Origin: a virus
Direction: 5' to 3' (one strand)
DNA: 36,936 nt
Virus record (IMG/VR): IMGVR_UViG_3300010392_000272
Location: 1 to 36,936 of that record
Shown: positions 1-6,290 of the stretch, one piece after another
Position numbering within the stretch: position 1 is the stretch's first letter
How the letters are laid out: each line of letters starts with the position of its first letter
The notes under the pieces: generated by a model
What the model saw: only the letters and a program-made list of their open reading frames with translations
Database searches by the model: none
Told to the model about the DNA's origin: nothing
Program-made: the position numbers and the translations under genes

Positions 1-127
1 CGTTTATTCGCCGTATCGACGGGCAAGAGAAGCCTTTGAAAACAGATCGCGTCCTTATTGGTTTCGTTGTCCGGTCTTTCCCTGTTGCGTTATTTGCTCT
101 CATGTGCGGCCTTATGTTTGATATGGA
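1..127. repeat. Terminal redundancy, left copy
   Basis: These 127 bases are identical to the last 127 bases of the window (36810-36936). An overlap of exactly 127 is what a k=127 graph assembler leaves on a circular contig, so I read it as an assembly overlap on a closed or permuted genome rather than a biological direct terminal repeat. An open reading frame runs through the joint without interruption, which supports circularity. Confidence 0.93.
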
Positions 128-173
128 TTGGCGCGGTTATGCTATGGGTACAACAGTTGGCGGCGCGGTGTAG
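1..173 (+). CDS. Small membrane protein, 3' part of a gene crossing the contig joint
   Basis: This continues the gene that starts at 36761; codons are in phase from base 3 and the joined protein is 73 residues, ending at TAG 171-173. The joined product has two hydrophobic stretches, one near residues 6-19 and one near 34-56, separated by a short charged stretch (RRIDGQEKP), so it is probably a two-span inner-membrane protein. Its place directly after the holin suggests a lysis or late membrane role, but I do not recognise a family. The reading frame stays open after the TAG and continues as the next gene (186-431), which suggests one longer protein (159 residues) interrupted by a stop; TGG to TAG would explain it. 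Confidence 0.6.
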   Translation, partial: FIRRIDGQEKPLKTDRVLIGFVVRSFPVALFALMCGLMFDMDWRGYAMGTTVGGAV

Positions 174-185
174 GTTGGCCTGCAA

Positions 186-431
186 ATGCAATACCGTGAA
201 TGGGAAGATTTATCCCTGTACCAAGTATTTCGCATGTGGCCTGCCATGATGGGCTTTGCCGTAACATGCCTGCAATCGGTTTCTTTTGCGCTTGTGGGCG
301 TTGTTGCATGTCTTCTGGCTGGGGTAGTCCGTCCTGTGCTTGATCGTCGTTCTGTGGCGAATTACACGGTGTATTCCGAGTATGCGGAAGGTGCTTTGAT
401 GTGCCTGCCGTTTTTTGTTGTCTTAATCTAA
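186..431 (+). CDS. Membrane protein, possible C-terminal half of the preceding interrupted gene
   Basis: An 81-residue product with two hydrophobic segments (about 18-46 and 67-81). It lies in the same frame as the gene ending at 171-173 with no other stop between them, and only four sense codons separate the TAG from this ATG. There is no convincing Shine-Dalgarno before the ATG, so independent initiation would need coupling to the upstream stop. The reading across the stop (GGAV, stop, VGLQMQYREW) looks like continuous protein. It could be an independent late membrane protein; I do not recognise the family. Confidence 0.55.
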   Translation: MQYREWEDLSLYQVFRMWPAMMGFAVTCLQSVSFALVGVVACLLAGVVRPVLDRRSVANYTVYSEYAEGALMCLPFFVVLI

Positions 432-443
432 GGAGTAAATGCC

Positions 444-533
444 ATGATGCAAGGATTTATTGCAGCTTATCAATATTGGTGGTATCGAACTTGCCGCGCA
501 ATTCTTCCCTTGCCTGACAACCGAACGAATTAA
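444..533 (+). CDS. Micro-protein, 29 residues, end of late block
   Basis: An ATG preceded by AGGAG at 431-435 with normal spacing opens a 29-residue frame rich in Tyr, Trp and Arg (MMQGFIAAYQYWWYR...), ending in TAA at 531-533. It follows the membrane gene by 12 bases and is followed by the terminator. The good ribosome binding site and operon position are the only support. Function unknown. Confidence 0.45.
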   Translation: MMQGFIAAYQYWWYRTCRAILPLPDNRTN

Positions 534-583
534 CCCAACATGGCGGTAGTCCGCTACAGGCCACGGCCTCACATGATAAGAGC

Positions 584-614
584 GGCGGTTTCCATGAGTG
601 ACCGCCACTTTTTT
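584..614 (+). terminator. Intrinsic terminator at the end of the late operon
   Basis: GGCGGT (584-589) pairs with ACCGCC (601-606) over an 11-base loop and is followed after two bases by six T residues (609-614). It lies between the end of the rightward late genes and the end of the leftward early operon, where a rightward terminator is expected. The minus strand has no T run after the stem. Confidence 0.6.
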
Positions 615-624
615 ATTAATAAGT

Positions 625-828
625 TTAGTGCCCTCTATATCGCGGAATATCTACACTTTCGAACTTTCCACTTGTGCTTATGCATTTTACCTTTAGATGT
701 CTATCCATTTTTACAACCTCTTTACCAACGTGAATGCATTGATTGCGCGTGTTAAATTCTTTCATTTCAACAGTTGTTGTGTAAGGTGACCACGCTGACA
801 CAACTACAAGAATCCATGCTTTAATCAT
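625..828 (-). CDS. Small probably secreted protein
   Basis: A 67-residue protein with a short hydrophobic N-terminus (MIKAWILVVVSAW) followed by a Thr-rich stretch, a phage small-protein pattern suggesting a signal or anchor segment and a periplasmic remainder with two cysteines. Its ATG overlaps the stop of the upstream gene as ATGA (828-825), so it is translationally coupled and is the last gene of the leftward operon. Function unknown. Confidence 0.6.
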   Translation of the reverse strand: MIKAWILVVVSAWSPYTTTVEMKEFNTRNQCIHVGKEVVKMDRHLKVKCISTSGKFESVDIPRYRGH

Positions 829-1325
829 CTCGGCACCTCAATCTTGATCGGTTTGCCGTCTCGTAGGACTGGGGTTAAATGTTTCTTTTCTACAATTCTG
901 TGTGACGTCACCCATGTATCATTTAAACTCACCATAGCGAATTTTTGCCCATCGCTGTTTTTAACCCAATAAGCACACCCATCTTCCAGCATATCCTCGA
1001 CGGTCGGTTCGTAGGGTTGCCAGTCGTCCAACGTAATCAGACAATGGACGAATTTAGAAGAAACTTTATCTGTGCTCGGGCACAAAAAGTTCACATTGTT
1101 TACGTTCCAAGTATAATAAATCCCGGGCTCACTTTTACGTTCAATACTACCGCCATTGCGCAAATGTTCCAACACGTCGAACTTGTCCAAGCTGTCACGG
1201 TATTCAGTCAGGGCTTCAATTGCTTTTTGAGCTTCTATCCATTTTATTGGTCTTTCTGCTTCCGTGCCCAAATAATCACAAAATGCGTTAATAAGTCCGT
1301 TGATTTCGTCTTTCGTCATAGTCAT
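825..1325 (-). CDS. Hypothetical protein
   Basis: A 166-residue protein beginning MTMTKDEING; the ATG at 1325 overlaps the upstream stop as ATGA and has an AGGAA site before it. A longer frame would need a TTG start at 1331. The N-terminal half is helical and acidic; the C-terminal part (from about residue 105) resembles phage accessory proteins with a motif around DWQPYEPTVEDMLEDGCAYWV. No catalytic motif is visible. It belongs to the leftward early operon; function unknown. Confidence 0.7.
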   Translation of the reverse strand: MTMTKDEINGLINAFCDYLGTEAERPIKWIEAQKAIEALTEYRDSLDKFDVLEHLRNGGSIERKSEPGIYYTWNVNNVNFLCPSTDKVSSKFVHCLITLDDWQPYEPTVEDMLEDGCAYWVKNSDGQKFAMVSLNDTWVTSHRIVEKKHLTPVLRDGKPIKIEVPR

Positions 1326-1495
1326 TTGCAAATTCCTTTCCTAAGCTCCTGCTGAATAGCCGCTTGATCAACGCTGCCTTGCGTGTATCCGTCACTATAT
1401 GCGCGTGAGGATATCACGAAATAAACAATGTACAGGCAAAGCATAATTGCTAAACAAGTTATCAAGCATGCGACTGCTGTTAAGATCGTTTTCAT
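1322..1495 (-). CDS. Single-span membrane protein
   Basis: A 57-residue protein with one strong hydrophobic segment (about residues 3-28, MKTILTAVACLITCLAIMLC) followed by a short hydrophilic tail. I chose the ATG at 1495 because it forms an ATGA overlap with the upstream stop; an in-frame ATG at 1510 would add five residues. Early-operon accessory protein of unknown function. Confidence 0.6.
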   Translation of the reverse strand: MKTILTAVACLITCLAIMLCLYIVYFVISSRAYSDGYTQGSVDQAAIQQELRKGICK

Positions 1496-1773
1496 TTCAA
1501 CCCATACCATTCTCTATGAAGTTGATTAACAATGTTGTGCGGTGAACATCCAAGCTTTTCCGCTAACTTTTCCACTGTCGCCCAAGCTTCGTCGCGTTGT
1601 TCTCTTGATAGCTTTACCAATCTGCGCTTAAGACCGATCCTTTTAGCCCTTAAGTAGATAGATGCAGGTGAACGCCGCATGATTTTAGCTATCTTAGGCG
1701 CTGGGTAATCGTTATCCCAATACGCTTTTAAAGTCGCATCACCGCGCGCTGTCCATTTCTTGCTGGCTCGCAT
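1492..1773 (-). CDS. SANT/Myb-like helix-turn-helix protein
   Basis: A 93-residue basic protein. Residues 6-45 (KKWTARGDATLKAYW... then IAKIMRRSPASIYLRAKRIGL) read as a Myb/SANT or GcrA-like helix-turn-helix: a conserved Trp, acidic first helix, and a recognition helix after a Ser-Pro turn. The start at 1773 overlaps the upstream TAA as TAATG and has GGGGA before it; the frame is open to 1797 but that extension lies inside the upstream gene. Probably a DNA-binding regulator of the leftward operon; target unknown. Confidence 0.65.
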   Translation of the reverse strand: MRASKKWTARGDATLKAYWDNDYPAPKIAKIMRRSPASIYLRAKRIGLKRRLVKLSREQRDEAWATVEKLAEKLGCSPHNIVNQLHREWYGLK

Positions 1774-2252
1774 TATGCGTTCCCCATTTCGGGCCATTCG
1801 CCAGTTTGCAAAAATCTTCGCAGTGATGGGCTTTTAATGACCTTCCAGCGTAACCGTTTTAATGCATCGTGTGATTGGTCAATTCTTGCTTGCATGATGT
1901 TCTTATCTGATTTTGGACCGCGCGTTCTTTCGTAATATCCGGAAAGCAATTCCTCTGGCAGAGTTACCTTTCCATCTGCGTGATGCCGGCGCAACTGGTC
2001 AAGCGTTCGATGCTTAGATTTGCCATAGATGCGGACAGTTTCTTTAAGGTCCCTCGTCTGGTCCCATGCTTTGAGTAATTTGCGCTCCAATTCAATCTTT
2101 TTCGCTTCATACCCACTATTGATGTTGTATTTATACCGCAAATTACGGACTGTTCGCGGGTCAACGTTCAGCTTTTCCGCGATTACACTGTCATTCACAA
2201 ATTCACCAGCCATACGGCGAACTTCTGCAACCATTTCTTTTGTCGTTTGCAT
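1773..2252 (-). CDS. Putative DNA-binding protein with N-terminal HTH
   Basis: A 159-residue basic protein. Residues 10-45 contain a helix-turn-helix-like pattern (NDSVIAEKLNVDPRTVRNLR). The rest is Lys/Arg-rich and helical. The ATG at 2252 overlaps the ninB-like stop as TAATG with GGATGGGA upstream; an ATG nine bases earlier is less likely. Sits directly downstream of the recombination genes. It could be a transcription factor or a recombination accessory factor; I do not recognise a named family. Confidence 0.65.
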   Translation of the reverse strand: MQTTKEMVAEVRRMAGEFVNDSVIAEKLNVDPRTVRNLRYKYNINSGYEAKKIELERKLLKAWDQTRDLKETVRIYGKSKHRTLDQLRRHHADGKVTLPEELLSGYYERTRGPKSDKNIMQARIDQSHDALKRLRWKVIKSPSLRRFLQTGEWPEMGNA

Positions 2253-2644
2253 TATTCCCATCCTAAGTCTTGCGGTGATGGCAGCGTGATGTTTAATTCT
2301 GTCACTGCAAAGGCCATCACCTTATTCATAAACTCTGACATCTCTTTTGTGTCTAGCTTTGATGTGTGGCGCGACACGATTGATTTGTCACGCACTTGTA
2401 TAAACTGAGGTGTCAAAAACTGTACCTTGAGATATTCCTTCATCTCAAAATCAGAATATCCGGTATGTTGTGCCAGAATGCTGACCCATTTGTGGAACAG
2501 CGCGTTTTGACCATTTGATCGTTTGCGCTTAAATGGCTTCACTTCAATCTGGTAAGGCTTATCAATAGGCAGTCGCGCAACAATGCCAAGCACGCGTGTC
2601 CTGATATCCTCATTCCTGATTATGATTGTTTCTTTGTCCTGCAT
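2252..2644 (-). CDS. ninB: NinB/Orf-type recombination mediator
   Basis: A 130-residue protein with the NinB (lambda Orf) signature: KPFKRKRSNGQNALFHKWV near residues 36-55, then HTGYSDFEMKEYLK and a C-terminal TSKLDTKEMSEFMNKV...LPSP stretch. Lambda Orf binds single-stranded DNA and SSB and helps load recombination proteins. The length matches the family. It overlaps the nuclease gene upstream and follows an ERF annealing gene, so the three form a phage recombination module. Confidence 0.88.
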   Translation of the reverse strand: MQDKETIIIRNEDIRTRVLGIVARLPIDKPYQIEVKPFKRKRSNGQNALFHKWVSILAQHTGYSDFEMKEYLKVQFLTPQFIQVRDKSIVSRHTSKLDTKEMSEFMNKVMAFAVTELNITLPSPQDLGWE

Positions 2645-2952
2645 CTTGTTATTTCCAGTGTTGCAAGTTGATATTGTCCTGAGATCGCATACAAGCGTTT
2701 GGCAAGTGGTGCGGGGTCAATGCCTTCCCGTTCCCAGAATGTGCGCTCTCCGATGTTGTGCTGTTCCCTGTGGTGTATTGAACACAGTGGGACGGTTAAG
2801 CTATCGTCCGGTTTCTGCCCCATGCCGGAACACGAACCCATGCGAACATGGGCGGCTTCTGACATGGGGGACAGGCAAACAACACAGGGCAAAACTCGAA
2901 TAAATTTCAAATGCCCTGCATCGCGCACGCGCTTTTGCTTAGGTATTAGCAT
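2620..2952 (-). CDS. HNH-like recombination endonuclease (DUF968/Ref-like)
   Basis: A 110-residue protein starting MLIPKQKRVRD. It has a CVVC pair near residue 22-25, then AAHVRMG, then CSIHHREQHN, the pattern of phage DUF968/Ref-type HNH nucleases in which Cys and His bind a metal and His acts in catalysis. The ATG at 2952 has AGGAAGAG upstream and overlaps the ERF gene by 14 bases; the open frame extends to 3051 but lies within the ERF gene. Expected role: nicking or cutting DNA during annealing-type recombination. Confidence 0.8.
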   Translation of the reverse strand: MLIPKQKRVRDAGHLKFIRVLPCVVCLSPMSEAAHVRMGSCSGMGQKPDDSLTVPLCSIHHREQHNIGERTFWEREGIDPAPLAKRLYAISGQYQLATLEITRCRTKKQS

Positions 2953-3610
2953 TGCGCAACTCTTCCTTCCGGTTACTCGTGGCGTTCTTGATTTCGCAGT
3001 ACAATGCGTTGTTTCGTATCTCCAAGTCATCAAGTCTATATTCGTTATCATCCATCAATTTTTCAACTTTCTCCGCAGATGGCGCTTTAGATACCGCGCT
3101 GATCATCTTGGCAGAAAATTCTTGTTCACTATCGCCCGGCACTGTCAGAACTTCACGGTCATACCAGCTTTTCTGCTGACGTTGTGGCGCTGGTTTTTGT
3201 TGCTTTGGTTCTGGCTTTCCATTGCTGACAGCGTTGCCGTCGTCGTCTTCCTCTGCGGAGATACAAGCGATCGCTGCCAGACCTTGACGGCGTGCATATG
3301 TCAGGGCAGAACCGTATCCTTGCGCGTTCTTGCGATCGTAAATGATCGGCGTGATGGATTGTTGCACAGCGTCACCTTTACGCAATTCAGTTCGAACAAC
3401 TTCGCGTTCCCCCATAATATCTGTAAGTTGTAAAACCTGAACGCCATGTTTTGACATTGCAGGCACAACAGCGTCACGGATTGCCGCAAGGTCTGCATAT
3501 TTTGATTTGAAATGAGGGTTAATCTTGTTCAAGTTTGCGTTTTTCATTTCGGCTTGTGCTTTAGACACGCTGTTGACCAAATCAGCCATATCGTTTTGTT
3601 TCGCTTCCAT
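2939..3610 (-). CDS. erf: ERF family single-strand annealing protein
   Basis: A 223-residue protein with ERF superfamily landmarks: INPHFKSKYADLAAIRDAV (about 29-47), GVQVLQL, and GSALTYARRQGLAAI followed by AEEDDDGNA (about 100-127). After that comes a Lys/Gln/Pro linker and an acidic helical C-terminus, as in P22 Erf. These proteins form rings on single-stranded DNA and anneal complementary strands, for example to circularise redundant phage ends. The start has AAGGTAG upstream and overlaps the stop of the coiled-coil gene (TAATG). Confidence 0.9.
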   Translation of the reverse strand: MEAKQNDMADLVNSVSKAQAEMKNANLNKINPHFKSKYADLAAIRDAVVPAMSKHGVQVLQLTDIMGEREVVRTELRKGDAVQQSITPIIYDRKNAQGYGSALTYARRQGLAAIACISAEEDDDGNAVSNGKPEPKQQKPAPQRQQKSWYDREVLTVPGDSEQEFSAKMISAVSKAPSAEKVEKLMDDNEYRLDDLEIRNNALYCEIKNATSNRKEELRNANT

Positions 3611-4323
3611 TATACAACTACCTTTTTGCTTGATACGATAAATCCGGGAATGTGCTTGCCTTTTGTCTGGCGCGCTTCTGCCAGTGCCAAACTTGAAAGC
3701 AGATCATGCACTTTCTGGTTATTCTTAAAATACTCGAACGCTTCATCAACTGACATAAGATCAACCTCGTAATCTTCGCGTGTCGTGAGTGCGCGCCCAA
3801 ATGATGATTTTGCGTTTGCCTTTTCCTTTAAAGTCTTGTTGACCTGCGCTTGTGCTTTTTTTGCCGCTTGCATCGCGTTTTCACGCTCCACGGTAGCTTC
3901 TAAATCGTTTTCCTTACGTGCAGCCGCAATAGCTTCATGAGCCTTGCGTTCGGCTTCATCTGCCTCTTTGCGTTGGAGTTCAATTTCCGCAATGCGTTGG
4001 CGTTCTTTTTCTGCTAGATACGGGGCGAGGCAATTCTTTAGCGCATCGGTTGCAAGGTCAATCTTCTTGGCAACGTCATTCTTTTTTGCATCCACCGCCT
4101 TACCAGCAATAAGGTGCGGCTCTTTCTCTGCCTTGTGCCATTTGGTAACAGCGGTTTTCTGTTTGCGCAAAAGATTAATCAGGTCAGAAACACCTTTCTC
4201 TTGCGCTTCGTTCTGCACGTCTTCACCGTCTGCCCATCCCTTAGCCTCCTCAATTAGATCGTTGACGTCTTCCAAGATAATATCGTATTCGCTTGGTGGG
4301 TTGTTGTGTCCGAGTTCAGTCAT
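3610..4323 (-). CDS. Coiled-coil protein of the recombination module
   Basis: A 237-residue protein opening MTELGHNNPPSEYDI, with long Ala/Glu/Lys/Arg helices from about residue 45 to 170 that read as coiled coil, and a globular basic end. Proteins with this opening and layout commonly sit directly upstream of ERF or Bet-type annealing genes in prophages, but no activity is known to me. The start has GGGAGAAT upstream; its stop overlaps the ERF start, implying coupled expression. Confidence 0.75.
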   Translation of the reverse strand: MTELGHNNPPSEYDIILEDVNDLIEEAKGWADGEDVQNEAQEKGVSDLINLLRKQKTAVTKWHKAEKEPHLIAGKAVDAKKNDVAKKIDLATDALKNCLAPYLAEKERQRIAEIELQRKEADEAERKAHEAIAAARKENDLEATVERENAMQAAKKAQAQVNKTLKEKANAKSSFGRALTTREDYEVDLMSVDEAFEYFKNNQKVHDLLSSLALAEARQTKGKHIPGFIVSSKKVVV

Positions 4324-4334
4324 TTATATTCTCC

Positions 4335-4550
4335 CTAATAGTCAAAGACGTCATGCCGCATTTGCTTAAGCAGTTTCGCCTTTAAACGTTCAATGTCTTC
4401 GCAAGCGTCCTGTGAAAGCCCGTTATCTTCGATAATGTGTTGGGCAAGGTTGAGTGCATCCTCAAGGTCTTGCCACGGCTTGCGGCGGTTGGCGCGGTTG
4501 TTTTTTCCGATCTTCATCCAACTGGGACTTTTCCAGATAATGTGTCCCAT
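4335..4550 (-). CDS. Hypothetical protein
   Basis: A 71-residue protein with a basic N-terminal third (KIGKNNRANRRKPW) and a helical acidic C-terminus. The ATG has a good AAAGGAAA site upstream. It lies 11 bases upstream of the coiled-coil gene in the leftward operon. Function unknown. Confidence 0.6.
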   Translation of the reverse strand: MGHIIWKSPSWMKIGKNNRANRRKPWQDLEDALNLAQHIIEDNGLSQDACEDIERLKAKLLKQMRHDVFDY

Positions 4551-4590
4551 TTCGTTTCCTTTCTACTCCCTGATATCACCCAAATGCATT

Positions 4591-4602
4591 CCTAGCACTA
4601 GG
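4591..4602. promoter_or_regulatory. Short palindrome, possible operator
   Basis: CCTAG-CA-CTAGG is a perfect inverted repeat in the 61-base gap between two leftward genes, one of the few gaps in this operon. The two-base centre is too short for an RNA hairpin, so a dimeric DNA-binding site is more likely, perhaps for the HTH protein encoded just upstream. I found no good promoter around it. Confidence 0.3.
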
Positions 4603-4611
4603 TAGATATTC

Positions 4612-4815
4612 TTAATCTTGTTCGAAATCACTCGGCTTAAAACCCTTCAACATCCATTTGAGAACCACACAAGCAATAGGATTAGGGTCACGCCCTGTTT
4701 CTTTATCGCTTTCCCATCTGCGGATTGTGCGGGAGTCTGTATCAAGGATTTTTCCAAGTTGTGAATGAGAGAGGCCAAGTTTATTTCTGGCCTCTTTAAA
4801 TTCAGTGCGGGTCAT
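4612..4815 (-). CDS. XRE-type helix-turn-helix regulator
   Basis: A 67-residue protein. Residues 3-27 (RTEFKEARNKLGLSHSQLGKI) and the following LDTDSRTIRRWE are a classic XRE/Cro helix-turn-helix: residues after Ser-Gln form the recognition helix region and the RRWE ends it. I chose the ATG at 4815 because MTRTEFKEAR is where this family starts; the open frame reaches 4845 into the upstream gene. Likely a regulator of one of the palindromic sites in this operon (4591-4602 or 5141-5159). Confidence 0.75.
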   Translation of the reverse strand: MTRTEFKEARNKLGLSHSQLGKILDTDSRTIRRWESDKETGRDPNPIACVVLKWMLKGFKPSDFEQD

Positions 4816-4828
4816 TAAGTTTTCCGTT

Positions 4829-5086
4829 TCAATTCTCCAGCCCAAGCCATTCCATTGCTTGCTGGTGTTCTTCTGCGGTCATAATACCAGCACCACTGGC
4901 ATTATCAATTCGCTGCAAGAGGGCAACATATTTTTCCTTTAATGTCGCAGCCATTTGCGCGGCTTGAAGTGCAGCCTTAACATCTGCGGCATCACCCTTG
5001 CCTGTAAGGGTCGCTATTCCTAAATCAATGGCGTGAACATTGAATGCAATTCGCATATCGTTTTTATGTGAACCATTACGTTTCAT
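4829..5086 (-). CDS. Hypothetical protein, first gene after an internal early promoter
   Basis: An 85-residue Ala-rich, mainly helical protein (DVKAALQAAQMAATLKEKY) with no recognisable motif. AGGAG lies six bases before the ATG. It is the first gene downstream of the 5138-5166 promoter, so it and the recombination genes behind it are probably transcribed together. Function unknown. Confidence 0.65.
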   Translation of the reverse strand: MKRNGSHKNDMRIAFNVHAIDLGIATLTGKGDAADVKAALQAAQMAATLKEKYVALLQRIDNASGAGIMTAEEHQQAMEWLGLEN

Positions 5087-5137
5087 AATCTATCTCCTGA
5101 TTATCAAGGCGGGCTTCATTGCCCTTTCTGTAATTTT

Positions 5138-5166
5138 AGAATAGGGCCATTGGCCCTATATGTCAA
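5138..5166 (-). promoter_or_regulatory. Leftward promoter with a 19-bp palindromic operator in its spacer
   Basis: Reading leftward, TTGACA (5166-5161) is followed by a 17-base spacer and TATTCT (5143-5138). The spacer and the first bases of the -10 box hold a perfect inverted repeat, ATAGGGCCA-T-TGGCCCTAT (5141-5159 on the plus strand). A repressor dimer bound there would block RNA polymerase. The promoter faces the recombination operon. Confidence 0.75.
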
Positions 5167-5224
5167 CTACTAAAACAAGAAAAGTACAATTATTTTTAAC
5201 GGCTTCTATGCTTACAAAGACTTG

Positions 5225-5413
5225 TTAGGCCGGACAATTTAAAAAATTGCCAATGTCCAAAAACTCAGGACCAAGAGAGCCATCTTTTTTAATGCGGCGC
5301 ATCCAGAACCAGCCAGCACGATCTGACATTTCGGTAATGGTTACTTTGCCAAAATTGAAGTCCAAAACAGTATCGCCTTTTTGAACATCCGTTTTCCAAA
5401 CTTGGTTAGACAT
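5225..5413 (-). CDS. Hypothetical protein behind a structured leader
   Basis: A 62-residue protein (MSNQVWKTDVQKGDTVLDFNF...) with beta-like pattern and three aromatic residues near WFWMRR. A near-perfect AAAGGAGG lies before the ATG. It is separated from its upstream gene by 166 bases that hold the hairpin at 5463-5553, so it is preceded by an unusually long structured leader. Function unknown. Confidence 0.65.
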   Translation of the reverse strand: MSNQVWKTDVQKGDTVLDFNFGKVTITEMSDRAGWFWMRRIKKDGSLGPEFLDIGNFLNCPA

Positions 5414-5462
5414 ATCTGCCTCCTTTATCCTTGTAGGCTTACCTATAAATTAAATCACGTTA

Positions 5463-5553
5463 CGCTGGCACACCTTGTCGGGTCGGTCAAAACTCGAAAC
5501 CACGGAAAACCCTTTCCTGTTTTATCCAGTTGGTAAATCAAGATGTGCCAACG
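5463..5553 (-). ncRNA. Candidate structured RNA or 5' leader closed by a 15-bp helix
   Basis: On the minus strand the segment 5553-5539 pairs with 5477-5463 over 15 positions: 13 Watson-Crick pairs and two G-U pairs (5543 with 5473; 5551 with 5465). Both exceptions would be C-A mismatches in a plus-strand RNA, so the pairing fits a leftward transcript. The 61-base interior contains a GGAAA/TTTCC hairpin and other short pairs. It is not a tRNA (closing stem too long, no normal arms). It lies in the 166-base gap before the 62-residue gene. Confidence 0.55.
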
Positions 5554-5579
5554 AAACGCGATCCTAAGACCGCGATGTG

Positions 5580-5849
5580 TTAAACAATTGGCGCATGACA
5601 TTGACCGCCAACCCAATTCTTTGCGCTATACGATTGATTATCATATTCGGCGTTTTCGATAATAGTCAAAGCGCCGCGCTCAATATTGTCATGCTTGGCA
5701 GCGTCTAAAGCGTCACGCAATTCAACCAGTTCGGCGCGAATATCGTTATTATGACATTCCAGTTCATACGCCATAATTTCGCTGATTAGATCGGTCAGCT
5801 TTTTGTTAATTTCCTGCACTGCGTTGTAATCTTGTGTCGCGCTTGTCAT
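5580..5849 (-). CDS. Hypothetical protein
   Basis: An 89-residue protein, helical and acidic over residues 8-55 (coiled-coil-like heptads), with an Asn/Tyr-rich end. GAAAGGGA precedes the ATG. Second gene of the leftward transcript from the 6191-6219 promoter. Function unknown. Confidence 0.6.
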   Translation of the reverse strand: MTSATQDYNAVQEINKKLTDLISEIMAYELECHNNDIRAELVELRDALDAAKHDNIERGALTIIENAEYDNQSYSAKNWVGGQCHAPIV

Positions 5850-5866
5850 TGCCGTTCCCTTTCGTT

Positions 5867-6160
5867 TTACGCAATTGTTATTTTTTTATACTTTGGATCG
5901 ATTGATGTAATCTTTAAATTTTTATCAGTTTCCAAACCTAAACAATATTGCACATGAACAAAACAACCGCTTAAAGCCATTTGATCGCGTTTGTCAAAAT
6001 AACCCAGGTCTTTCCACAGTCTGGACAGGGTAGGTACATAATCGCCAACGCTCAAACCTTTTAAAATTGCGTAGCACTCTTTCTCCATTCCGAAAAATTT
6101 AATCGTGTCTTTATCAGTAGAGTCCATCGCATCTTGGAAAATTTTATTAAACGTTTGCAT
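5867..6160 (-). CDS. Hypothetical protein, first gene of the leftward early operon
   Basis: A 97-residue protein (MQTFNKIFQDAMDSTDKDTI...) with mixed alpha/beta pattern and no recognised motif. AAGGAAG lies before the ATG and the leader from the promoter at 6191-6219 is short. As the first leftward gene next to the Cro-like gene it occupies the position where phages often put an early regulatory or host-takeover protein; this is inference from position only. Confidence 0.65.
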   Translation of the reverse strand: MQTFNKIFQDAMDSTDKDTIKFFGMEKECYAILKGLSVGDYVPTLSRLWKDLGYFDKRDQMALSGCFVHVQYCLGLETDKNLKITSIDPKYKKITIA

Positions 6161-6190
6161 AACCCGCTTCCTTTCGTTTTGTGATGCTCT

Positions 6191-6219
6191 TTTATGGCAT
6201 GCGGGTAAATATGTGTCAA
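6191..6219 (-). promoter_or_regulatory. Main leftward early promoter
   Basis: Leftward, TTGACA (6219-6214) is followed by 17 bases and CATAAA (6196-6191). The -35 box is perfect. It is back to back with the rightward promoter: the two -35 boxes are only 14 bases apart and form an inverted repeat (GTCAA...TTGAC), so one regulator could control both. Confidence 0.65.
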
Positions 6220-6233
6220 TAATATTTTTGTAG

Positions 6234-6262
6234 TTGACTTTCTTTTTTTATGCAATTACATT
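6234..6262 (+). promoter_or_regulatory. Main rightward early promoter
   Basis: TTGACT (6234-6239), a 17-base spacer and TACATT (6257-6262) precede the HTH gene with a short leader and a GAGGA site. Together with the divergent leftward promoter this is a lambda PL/PR-like control region. Confidence 0.65.
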
Positions 6263-6290
6263 ACATCTATCAAACGCAAATGAGGACAAC

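Noticed and set aside
171-173. Reassignment of TAG as a sense codon
   Set aside because: Other genes end sensibly at TAG (20706-20708, 29060-29062), and no other late gene has an internal TAG.
945-1355. Plus-strand frame of 136 codons
   Set aside because: Antisense shadow of the 825-1325 gene, which has ATGA couplings on both sides.
2699-3433. Plus-strand frame of 244 codons
   Set aside because: It lies antisense to the HNH nuclease and ERF genes, whose protein families are clear; its translation is Cys/Ser/Phe-rich without domain character.
5463-5553. tRNA gene
   Set aside because: The closing helix is far longer than a 7-bp acceptor stem and no anticodon or T arm with proper sizes is found. 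No other tRNA was found in the window.
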